Below are positions 53,204 through 64,000 of a stretch of DNA of 64,000 bases, in pieces. Both the position numbers and the translations under genes were made by a program. The stretch covers positions 62,001-126,000 of the forward strand of contig QCQE01000001.1 in the NCBI GenBank assembly GCA_003212275.1, read 5' to 3'. A model generated the notes under the pieces. The model was given only the letters and a program-made list of their open reading frames with translations, did not search any database and was not told where the DNA came from. Source of the DNA: Pelagibacteraceae bacterium AG-447-N18. GTDB lineage: Bacteria > Pseudomonadota > Alphaproteobacteria > Pelagibacterales > Pelagibacteraceae. Within the stretch, counting starts at the first letter, position 1. Every line of letters starts with the position of its first letter.

Positions 53204-54975
53204 ATTCTTACAAAATAATCGATCATGAATACGATGTGGTAGTCTTGGGAGCGGGTGGTTCTGGTCTAAGGGCCGCAGTTGGTTTAAGTGAGGCTGGTTT
53301 AAAAACAGCTTGTATTTCAAAAGTCTTTCCAACTAGAAGTCACACCTCTGCAGCGCAAGGTGGTATTTCCGCTGCTTTAGGAAATATGGGTGAGGATGAT
53401 TGGCGTTGGCATATGTACGACACAGTTAAAGGAGCTGATTGGTTAGGTGATCAGGATAGTATTGAATATCTCTGTAAGGAGGCACCAAAGGCTGTAATAG
53501 AGCTAGAAAAATATGGTGTTCCATTTAGCAGAACTGAAGATGGAAAAATTTATCAAAGACCATTTGGTGGTATGACCAAAAATTACGGCAATGGAATTGT
53601 ACAAAGAACTTGTGCAGCCGCTGATAGAACAGGTCATGCAATTTTACATACTTTGTATGGACAAGCTTTAAAACATAATACAGAATTTTTTATTGAGTAT
53701 TTTGCATTAGATTTATTAATGAAAGATGGAGCGTGCAAAGGTCTTATTGCTTGGAATTTAAATGATGGAACTATTCATAGATTTAGAGCTCACACTGTTA
53801 TAATCGCAACAGGTGGTTATGGAAAAGTATATTATTCTGCAACATCAGCCCATACTTGTACGGGTGATGGTAATGCGATGGTATTAAGAGCAGGTTTACC
53901 ATTGCAAGATATGGAATTTGTTCAATTTCATCCAACAGGAATTTATGGTCATGGCACATTGATCACAGAGGGTGCAAGAGGTGAAGGAGGATATCTTACA
54001 AATTCTAAGGGTGAAAGATTTATGGAAAGATATGCCCCTAAAGCGAAAGATTTAGCATCAAGAGATGTTGTGAGTAGATCGATGTCAATTGAGATTAATG
54101 AAGGAAGAGGAGTTGGAAAAGATCAAGATCATGTTCATCTTAATTTAAGTCACTTAGATAAGGATATTATCGAAAGTAGATTACCTGGTATAACTGATGC
54201 TGCAAGATTATTTGCTAATGTAGATGTTACCAAAGAACCAATTCCTGTTGTTCCAACAGTTCATTATAATATGGGTGGAATTCCAACAAATTATAAAGCA
54301 GAAGTATTAACTGTAAATGGTTCAGAAAAAACTGTTCCAGGTTTAATGGCAATAGGTGAAGCAGCGTGTGTTTCAGTTCATGGCGCAAACAGACTTGGTT
54401 CAAACTCATTAATTGATTTAGTTGTTTTTGGTAGAGCAGCTGCTAAACGTGCAGCAGAGCTAATAAAACCAGGAACTCCACACGAGGAAATCAGTGAAAC
54501 AGAAACCCAAAAATGCTTAGATCGTTTTGATAAAATAAGAAATTCACAGGGTGACATTGGAACAGCTGAACTAAGGTTATCAATGCAAAAAACTATGCAG
54601 TCCAAGTGTGCTGTTTTTAGAACTGAAAAAACTCTTAAAGAAGGTGTTAATGAAATAAGAAAAACTTATGATGGGCTAGACTCTTTATCAGTTAAAGATA
54701 AATCTTTAATTTTTAATACTGATTTAGTTGAAACTTTAGAATTTGATAATTTAATAAGACAAGCTGTAGTAACAGTTGATTCAGCATATAACAGAAAGGA
54801 AAGTCGAGGAGCACATGCGAGAGAAGACTTTCCAAAAAGAGATGATAATAAATTTATGCAACATACTCTTGCCTGGTGTGACGGAAAAGATACAAAAATT
54901 AGTTATAGAGAAGTTCACAAATCAACATTGACTAATGAAGTGCAATATTTTCCACCTCAGGAAAGAGTTTATTGA
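53200..54975 (+). CDS. sdhA: Succinate dehydrogenase flavoprotein subunit
   Basis: 591 residues. FAD motif '[20 protein letters not shown]', covalent-FAD His in '[20 protein letters not shown]', '[20 protein letters not shown]' (substrate His), '[17 protein letters not shown]' and '[19 protein letters not shown]' (Arg). The C-terminal '[15 protein letters not shown]' is standard. Oxidises succinate to fumarate on the cytoplasmic side of complex II. Confidence 0.97.
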   Translation: MNSYKIIDHEYDVVVLGAGGSGLRAAVGLSEAGLKTACISKVFPTRSHTSAAQGGISAALGNMGEDDWRWHMYDTVKGADWLGDQDSIEYLCKEAPKAVIELEKYGVPFSRTEDGKIYQRPFGGMTKNYGNGIVQRTCAAADRTGHAILHTLYGQALKHNTEFFIEYFALDLLMKDGACKGLIAWNLNDGTIHRFRAHTVIIATGGYGKVYYSATSAHTCTGDGNAMVLRAGLPLQDMEFVQFHPTGIYGHGTLITEGARGEGGYLTNSKGERFMERYAPKAKDLASRDVVSRSMSIEINEGRGVGKDQDHVHLNLSHLDKDIIESRLPGITDAARLFANVDVTKEPIPVVPTVHYNMGGIPTNYKAEVLTVNGSEKTVPGLMAIGEAACVSVHGANRLGSNSLIDLVVFGRAAAKRAAELIKPGTPHEEISETETQKCLDRFDKIRNSQGDIGTAELRLSMQKTMQSKCAVFRTEKTLKEGVNEIRKTYDGLDSLSVKDKSLIFNTDLVETLEFDNLIRQAVVTVDSAYNRKESRGAHAREDFPKRDDNKFMQHTLAWCDGKDTKISYREVHKSTLTNEVQYFPPQERVY

Positions 54976-55754
54976 TGGCTCAAATAGGTTTACCTGACAA
55001 CTCAAAAGTAAAAAAAGGTAGATATTTTAAGGATAAAACTGGTTCAAAAAATCTTAGAAAAGTAAACGTTTATAGATGGGACCCGTCGACAGAGGAAAAT
55101 CCTAGAATTGATACCTATGAAGTTGATATGGATAATTGTCCCTCAAAAGTTTTAGATATTTTAAATAAAATTAAAAATGAAATAGATCCGACTTTGGCTT
55201 ATAGAAGATCTTGTGCTCATGGAGTTTGTGGTTCGTGTGCGATGAATATGGATGGAAAAAATGGCCTTGCCTGTACAACTCCCCACAAAGAAATAGATGG
55301 TGATATCAATATTTATCCATTACCGCACCTTAAGGTCAAAAAAGATCTAATAGGCGACTTGGATGGTTTATATAAACAGTATCAATCAATTGAGCCCTGG
55401 TTAAAATCAAATTCAAAGTCAGAAACTAAAGAAATTTTTCAATCTAAAGAAGATAGAGCTAAACTAGATGGCGCATATGAATGTATAATGTGTGCGTGTT
55501 GTTCAACTTCTTGCCCAAGTTATTGGTGGAATGGTGATAAATATCTAGGACCAGCAGTACTTTTACAAGCCTATCGATGGATCATAGATAGTAGAGATGA
55601 AGAGAGAAATTCAAGATTAAAAAAGGTAGCAGATGAACTTAAACTTTATAGGTGTCACACAATTTTAAACTGTACTAGCGCTTGTCCAAAAGGTTTAAAT
55701 CCTGCAAAAGCAATTGCTGAAATAAAAAAAATGTTAGCAACAGCTAATATTTAA
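54972..55754 (+). CDS. sdhB: Succinate dehydrogenase iron-sulfur subunit
   Basis: 260 residues. Three cluster motifs intact: 2Fe-2S '[18 protein letters not shown]', 4Fe-4S '[16 protein letters not shown]' and 3Fe-4S '[20 protein letters not shown]'. Carries electrons from SdhA to the quinone site. ATGA overlap with sdhA. Note that iron-sulfur clusters are all kept while the heme ligands of SdhC/D are not. Confidence 0.97.
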   Translation: MMAQIGLPDNSKVKKGRYFKDKTGSKNLRKVNVYRWDPSTEENPRIDTYEVDMDNCPSKVLDILNKIKNEIDPTLAYRRSCAHGVCGSCAMNMDGKNGLACTTPHKEIDGDINIYPLPHLKVKKDLIGDLDGLYKQYQSIEPWLKSNSKSETKEIFQSKEDRAKLDGAYECIMCACCSTSCPSYWWNGDKYLGPAVLLQAYRWIIDSRDEERNSRLKKVADELKLYRCHTILNCTSACPKGLNPAKAIAEIKKMLATANI

Positions 55755-55784
55755 ACAATAGACTAATAACAATTTTTAATCTAA

Positions 55785-59430
<3,646 letters not shown>

Positions 59431-59431
<1 letters not shown>

Positions 59432-60306
59432 TGTCAGTTCTTGTAAATAAAGAAACTAGGTTAATTTGTCAGGGTTTTACTGGTTCGCATGGAACATTTC
59501 ACTCTGAGCAAGCAATTAAATATGGAACAAAATTAGTAGGTGGAGTCACTCCTAAAAAAGGAGGACAAAAACATTTAGGATTACCAGTTTTTAATACAGT
59601 TAAAGAGGCTAAAAACTCTGAGGGCGCCAACGCCACGATGATATATGTGCCAGCGAAGTTTGCTGCTGTAGCAATCATTGAGGCAATAGAGGCATCAATC
59701 GAGTTAATTGTTTGCATTACTGAAGGAATCCCAATTCAAGATATGTTGAGAGTTAAACAGAAATTACTAAAATCAAATTCCAGATTAATTGGACCTAATT
59801 GTCCAGGAATAATAACTCCTGATGAATGTAAAATTGGTATTATGCCAGGCAATATCCACAAAAAAGGTTCAGTTGGTATTGTCTCTAGATCTGGGACTTT
59901 AACCTATGAGGCAGTTGCTCAAACCACAGAAAATGGATTAGGTCAATCTACTTGTATAGGTATTGGTGGAGATCCAATAAATGGTACAAATTTTATTGAT
60001 TGCTTAGATTTATTTTTGAATGATGACGAAACAGAGTCTATTTTAATGATAGGAGAAATCGGAGGAACAGCCGAAGAGGAAGCAGCAGAATTTATTCAAA
60101 ATCACAAAATAAAAAAACCAATTGTTGGCTTTATAGCTGGTATAACAGCACCACCAGGTCGTAGAATGGGCCATGCTGGTGCAATCATTTCTGGGGGCAA
60201 AGGTGGTGCTAAAGATAAGATTAAAAAGATGGAAGATTGTGGAATAACAATGGCAAATTCTCCCTCCAAAATTGGAAAAACATTGTTCGATAAATTGTCT
60301 GATTGA
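59431..60306 (+). CDS. sucD: Succinyl-CoA synthetase alpha subunit
   Basis: 291 residues. '[20 protein letters not shown]' (CoA loop), '[20 protein letters not shown]', '[18 protein letters not shown]', '[17 protein letters not shown]' and the phospho-His in '[18 protein letters not shown]'. Complete catalytic alpha subunit; order mdh-sucC-sucD-sucA-sucB is the usual alphaproteobacterial TCA operon. Confidence 0.97.
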
Positions 60307-60341
60307 AAAATTTCTTAGTCAGTTTATATTGATTAAACATA

Positions 60342-63215
60342 ATGTCTTCCTCTAAAAATTTAGAATTTAAAAAAACAGCCTTTCTCAATAAATCAAACAG
60401 CACTTTCATCGAAGAAATGTACTTAAAATTTGTAAATAATGATCCTGAATTACCTGATAGCTGGAGAAAATATTTTAAAGAAGTTGGAGATGAAGACGAT
60501 ATAATTGTAAATGAAATCAATGGTCCTTCGTGGAGTCCTTCTAAGAAAGTTTCAATAAATAAAAAGGAAAATTTTGAAAATCAAATCACAGAACAAAATA
60601 ATGATGATATAATTAAATCAAACACAAATTCAATTAAAGCCGTTGCGATGATCAGATCATATAGACAAAGAGGTCATTTAATTGCAAAGCTTGATCCATT
60701 AGGATTGTTAAAATCAGATTATTTAGAGGAACTTCATCCAGAGTCTTATGGATTTAAAAAAGAAGATTATCAAAAGAAAATTTTCTTAGACAATGTCACT
60801 AATAAGCAATACTCAAATATTAATGAAATATTAAAATTCTTAAAAGAAAAGTATTGTGGTTCTTTAGGTTATGAATATATGCATATTTCAAATCCTACTG
60901 AGAGAAAGTGGTTTAGAGATCGTGTTGAAAAGGCAGATGATTTTAATTTTACACAAAATGGTAAAGAGGCAATTCTTAACAAACTGATTCAAGCTGAGGG
61001 TTTTGAAAAATTTCTTCATACAAAATATGTTGGGACTAAAAGATTTGGTCTTGATGGCGGTGAAAGCTTAATTCCTGCACTTGAACAAATAATTAAAATC
61101 GGTGGTCAGTCAAATGTTAAAGAAGTTAAAATCGGGATGTCTCATAGAGGTCGACTAAATGTATTAGCTAATGTTCTTCAAAAATCTTACAAAAGAATAT
61201 TTAATGAGTTTGCAGGAGAAATAAGTTCAAAGTCTAAAGATGATACTGGAGATGTTAAATATCATTTAGGTGCTTCATCTAATAGAGAGTTTGATGGAAA
61301 TTCAGTTCATGTGAGTTTGACAGATAATCCTTCACATTTAGAAGCAGTCAATCCAGTCGTTTTAGGTCAAACTAGAGCAAAACAATTTTTTCATAAAGAT
61401 AAAGAGAGAAAAAAAGTAATTCCGATTCTTATTCATGGAGATGCAGCCTTCGCTGGACAAGGAGTGGTAGCCGAATGTTTTGCAATGTCTGGTCTTCCAG
61501 GACATAATACAGGTGGCACAATTCATATTATAGTAAACAACCAAATAGGTTTTACAACAAGCCCAAGATTTGCAAGATCTTCGCCATATCCTTCTGATAT
61601 AGCAAAAATGGTTGAGGCACCGATTATTCATGTGAATGGTGATGATCCAGAGGCGGTTGTTTATGCAGCAAGAATTGCAACAGACTTTAGATTAAAATTT
61701 AATAGAGACGTTGTCATTGATTTGATTTGTTATAGAAGATTTGGACATAATGAGGGAGACGAGCCTTCGTTTACTCAGCCTTTAATGTATAAAAAGATAA
61801 GATCTCATCCCTCAACTATCAAAGTTTATGGTGAAAAACTGGTAAGCGAAGGATCAATTACAAATGATTATTTAAATAATTCCATTAAAAAATTTAAAGA
61901 TCTATTAGATGACCAATTTAAAAATGCAAAAAATTATAAACCAAAAATAGAGTGGTTTGAGGGAACATGGTCAAGATATAGACCAGAACGAGGAAAAGAC
62001 AAAAGAGGAGTTACAGGCTCTGACACCAAAAAATTAAGAAATATCTCTGATAAAATAAATACAATACCGTCTGAAATAAATATTCACAAAACAATTACAA
62101 AAATATTAGATAATCGTAAAATTTCAGTTTCAAAAGGCAAAGGCATAGACTGGTCTACCGCGGAATCTTTAGCATTTGGGTCATTGTTGGAGGAGGGTTA
62201 TCCAGTAAGACTTGTAGGTCAGGATTCAGGAAGAGGAACATTTAGTCAAAGACATTCTGTTTTAAGAAATCAAATAGATAATTCGAGATATATCCCTTTA
62301 AATAATATTTCTAATAAACAAAAAAATTTTGAAATAGTAGATAGTTTTTTATCTGAATTAGCTGTTCTAGGATTTGAATATGGATATAGTTTGGTGGAAC
62401 CTAATACACTTACTATCTGGGAGGCCCAGTTTGGAGATTTTGCTAATGGTGCGCAAGTAGTTATTGATCAATTCATAGCTTCTGGTGAACGAAAATGGTC
62501 AAGAGCCTCTGGTTTAGTAATGTTGTTACCACATGGATATGAGGGTCAAGGACCTGAGCATTCATCAGCAAGGCTAGAAAGGTTTTTACAATTATGTTCA
62601 AATGATAATATGCAAGTCATGAATTGCACAACTCCTGCAAATTATTTCCATGCTTTAAGAAGACAAATGCATAGAGATTTTAGAAAACCATTAATTATTA
62701 TGACACCAAAATCTTTATTACGTCATAAATATTGTGTTTCTAATTTGGATGACTTTAGTAAAAAAAATTCTTTTCATAGAGTTTTATGGGATCATGCTAT
62801 TGATCCGAAAATAAAAGGATTTATCAAACTTAAAAAACCAAAAGATATTGAAAAAGTGATTCTTTGTTCTGGAAAAGTCTACTTTGATTTACTTGAAGCG
62901 AGAGAAAAAATAAAAAAAGATAACGTAGTTTTATATAGGATTGAACAACTTTACCCTTTTCCTGCAAAAGCACTTGCTAATGAGCTTAAACCATATGCTA
63001 AAAAAGCAAAATTTTATTGGTGTCAAGAAGAGCCCAAAAATATGGGTGCTTGGTTTTCAGTCAGAGATTATATCCAATGGACATTAGATAATATAAAGGC
63101 TAAGAATAGTATGATTTCTTATATTGGAAGAAGTCCAGATGCATCACCTGCAACAGGATATGCCAAAAGACATATTTCTCAACAACAAGAAATTATAAAG
63201 AAAGTTTTTGAATAA
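60342..63215 (+). CDS. sucA: 2-oxoglutarate dehydrogenase E1 component
   Basis: 957 residues. N-terminal E2-binding 'YLKFVNNDPELPDSWRKYF', then 'GMSHRGRLNVLANVL', ThDP/Mg motif 'LIHGDAAFAGQGVVAECFAM', 'IIVNNQIGFTTSP', 'CYRRFGHNEGDEPSFTQPLM' and the transketolase-like 'GQDSGRGTFSQRHSVL'. Decarboxylates 2-oxoglutarate and passes succinyl to the lipoyl of SucB. Length fits (about 930-990). 35 bases after sucD, six before sucB. Confidence 0.97.
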   Translation: MSSSKNLEFKKTAFLNKSNSTFIEEMYLKFVNNDPELPDSWRKYFKEVGDEDDIIVNEINGPSWSPSKKVSINKKENFENQITEQNNDDIIKSNTNSIKAVAMIRSYRQRGHLIAKLDPLGLLKSDYLEELHPESYGFKKEDYQKKIFLDNVTNKQYSNINEILKFLKEKYCGSLGYEYMHISNPTERKWFRDRVEKADDFNFTQNGKEAILNKLIQAEGFEKFLHTKYVGTKRFGLDGGESLIPALEQIIKIGGQSNVKEVKIGMSHRGRLNVLANVLQKSYKRIFNEFAGEISSKSKDDTGDVKYHLGASSNREFDGNSVHVSLTDNPSHLEAVNPVVLGQTRAKQFFHKDKERKKVIPILIHGDAAFAGQGVVAECFAMSGLPGHNTGGTIHIIVNNQIGFTTSPRFARSSPYPSDIAKMVEAPIIHVNGDDPEAVVYAARIATDFRLKFNRDVVIDLICYRRFGHNEGDEPSFTQPLMYKKIRSHPSTIKVYGEKLVSEGSITNDYLNNSIKKFKDLLDDQFKNAKNYKPKIEWFEGTWSRYRPERGKDKRGVTGSDTKKLRNISDKINTIPSEINIHKTITKILDNRKISVSKGKGIDWSTAESLAFGSLLEEGYPVRLVGQDSGRGTFSQRHSVLRNQIDNSRYIPLNNISNKQKNFEIVDSFLSELAVLGFEYGYSLVEPNTLTIWEAQFGDFANGAQVVIDQFIASGERKWSRASGLVMLLPHGYEGQGPEHSSARLERFLQLCSNDNMQVMNCTTPANYFHALRRQMHRDFRKPLIIMTPKSLLRHKYCVSNLDDFSKKNSFHRVLWDHAIDPKIKGFIKLKKPKDIEKVILCSGKVYFDLLEAREKIKKDNVVLYRIEQLYPFPAKALANELKPYAKKAKFYWCQEEPKNMGAWFSVRDYIQWTLDNIKAKNSMISYIGRSPDASPATGYAKRHISQQQEIIKKVFE

Positions 63216-63221
63216 ATATTG

Positions 63222-64000
63222 ATGAGTGAAAAGATATTAGTTCCAGTTCTTGGGGAAAGTATCACAGAGGCTACTGTCTCTAAGTGGTTAAAAAATGAAG
63301 GTGACCCCGTTGAAGCTGATGAACCACTTGTTGAACTAGAAACTGACAAAGTAAATTTAGAGGTTCCTTCTCCAGTATCTGGTGTTCTTACAAAAATAAA
63401 TTCAAAAAATGGATCAGTCGTTGAAGTTGGTGCTGATTTAGGATCTGTTTCCGAGAGTGAGACTAAATCTAAAGAAAATCAGGAAATTAAAAAGATACAA
63501 CCTACTGTGAAAGTTGATAAGGAAAATTTGATAGATGAAGATGATAAAGATGAGGAGATGGAAGTTTTTCAAGATAATGTTGAAGAGGAGAAACCATTAG
63601 TTCTTACTAAAGAGGTAGAACCTTTAAAAGTAGAAGCTGAATTAAAAATCGATGAAACTTTATCTCCAGCAGTAAGAAAAATTGTAACTGAAAATAAGAT
63701 AGATATCAGCTCTGTCAAAGGTTCAGGAAAAGATGGCAGAGTTTTAAAAGGCGATCTAATAAATTTAATGGGTGTCAATCCCCCTCCATCTCAAAGAAAA
63801 ATAAAATATGGTCAAGAAGAGAGAATTAAAATGACCAGATTAAGACAAACTATTGCTAAGAGATTAAAACAAGCACAGGATAATGCAGCCTTACTCACAA
63901 CATTTAATGAAGTTGATATGTCAAATGTAATGGCAATGAGGAAAGAAAATCAAGATGATTTTCAAAATCGCTATGGTGTAAAATTGGGGTTTATGTCCTT
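63222..64000 (+). CDS. sucB: Dihydrolipoamide succinyltransferase (2-oxoglutarate dehydrogenase E2), 5' part
   Basis: Open from ATG 63222 to the window edge (about 259 residues). Lipoyl domain at about 1-77 with the lipoylated Lys in 'ELETDKVNLEVPSP', an acidic linker (about 90-140), the E1/E3-binding domain 'LSPAVRKIVTENKIDISSVK' with 'GSGKDGRVLKGDL', and the start of the catalytic domain 'ERIKMTRLRQTIAKRLKQAQ'. One lipoyl domain only, as usual for SucB. The 3' end is outside the window. Confidence 0.95.
   Translation, partial: MSEKILVPVLGESITEATVSKWLKNEGDPVEADEPLVELETDKVNLEVPSPVSGVLTKINSKNGSVVEVGADLGSVSESETKSKENQEIKKIQPTVKVDKENLIDEDDKDEEMEVFQDNVEEEKPLVLTKEVEPLKVEAELKIDETLSPAVRKIVTENKIDISSVKGSGKDGRVLKGDLINLMGVNPPPSQRKIKYGQEERIKMTRLRQTIAKRLKQAQDNAALLTTFNEVDMSNVMAMRKENQDDFQNRYGVKLGFMS

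Overview
The window reads as a stretch of chromosome from a SAR11-type alphaproteobacterium (Candidatus Pelagibacter or a close relative). The DNA is very AT-rich, intergenic gaps are mostly under 100 bases, and stop/start codons overlap often. TTG and GTG starts are common. The marker content also fits: DMSP demethylase, a DctP-type TRAP transporter, a cytochrome c maturation operon, an IalB-like protein and BI-1. No IS element, prophage, integrase, CRISPR array, tRNA or rRNA was seen, so this looks like core chromosome rather than an island.

Layout. 1-6.8 kb: end of an MscS channel, YggT, FolD, two small membrane proteins, a metallo-hydrolase, and the tesA/ybbA-ybbP divergent pair. 6.8-15.3 kb: sugar dehydrogenase, an atypical SDR, a PhrB-like photolyase followed by a 42-residue DUF2256 zinc-ribbon gene absent from the ORF track, a CRTAC1-like secreted protein, a Cys-rich secreted protein, a class I amidotransferase, a second photolyase-like protein with an unusual domain order, and PsiE. 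15.3-20.2 kb: argG, IalB-like, aldo/keto reductase, BI-1, DUF2794, YciB, HspQ. 20.4-25.0 kb: ccmCDEFGH and a PagL-like outer membrane lipase. 25.0-35.5 kb: an apparent 2-hydroxy-acid/2-keto-acid catabolic set (two FMN oxidases, aminotransferase, FAD oxidase, NAD hydroxyacid dehydrogenase) followed by a TRAP transporter and an amidase. 35.5-43.1 kb: small membrane genes, EamA exporter, hydrolase, ftsY, dapF, a structured leader RNA, ffh, rpsP, trmD, rplS. 43.1-46.2 kb: leuCDB. 46.2-51.5 kb: DMSP demethylation genes dmdC, dmdB, an alpha/beta hydrolase, dmdA. 51.5-64 kb: asd, sdhCDAB, mmsA, mdh, sucCD, sucA and the start of sucB.

How it fits together. The right third joins DMSP-derived methylated sulfur and C3 units, CoA-linked semialdehyde oxidation and the succinate-to-malate and 2-oxoglutarate-to-succinate parts of the TCA cycle. 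The middle cluster probably imports and oxidises small organic acids, passing electrons to respiration that relies on the ccm operon upstream.

Most notable observations: (1) mmsA carries a one-base expansion of an A-run that destroys its C-terminus and fuses its frame to mdh; (2) SdhC and SdhD both lack the expected heme b ligands, and SdhD has no histidine at all; (3) an uncharacterised alpha/beta hydrolase is embedded between dmdB and dmdA; (4) a multi-hairpin RNA leader precedes ffh; (5) ribosomal proteins S16 and L19 flanking trmD both carry similar Lys/Glu/Ala tails; (6) one photolyase-like protein appears to have its alpha/beta region after, not before, the FAD domain.
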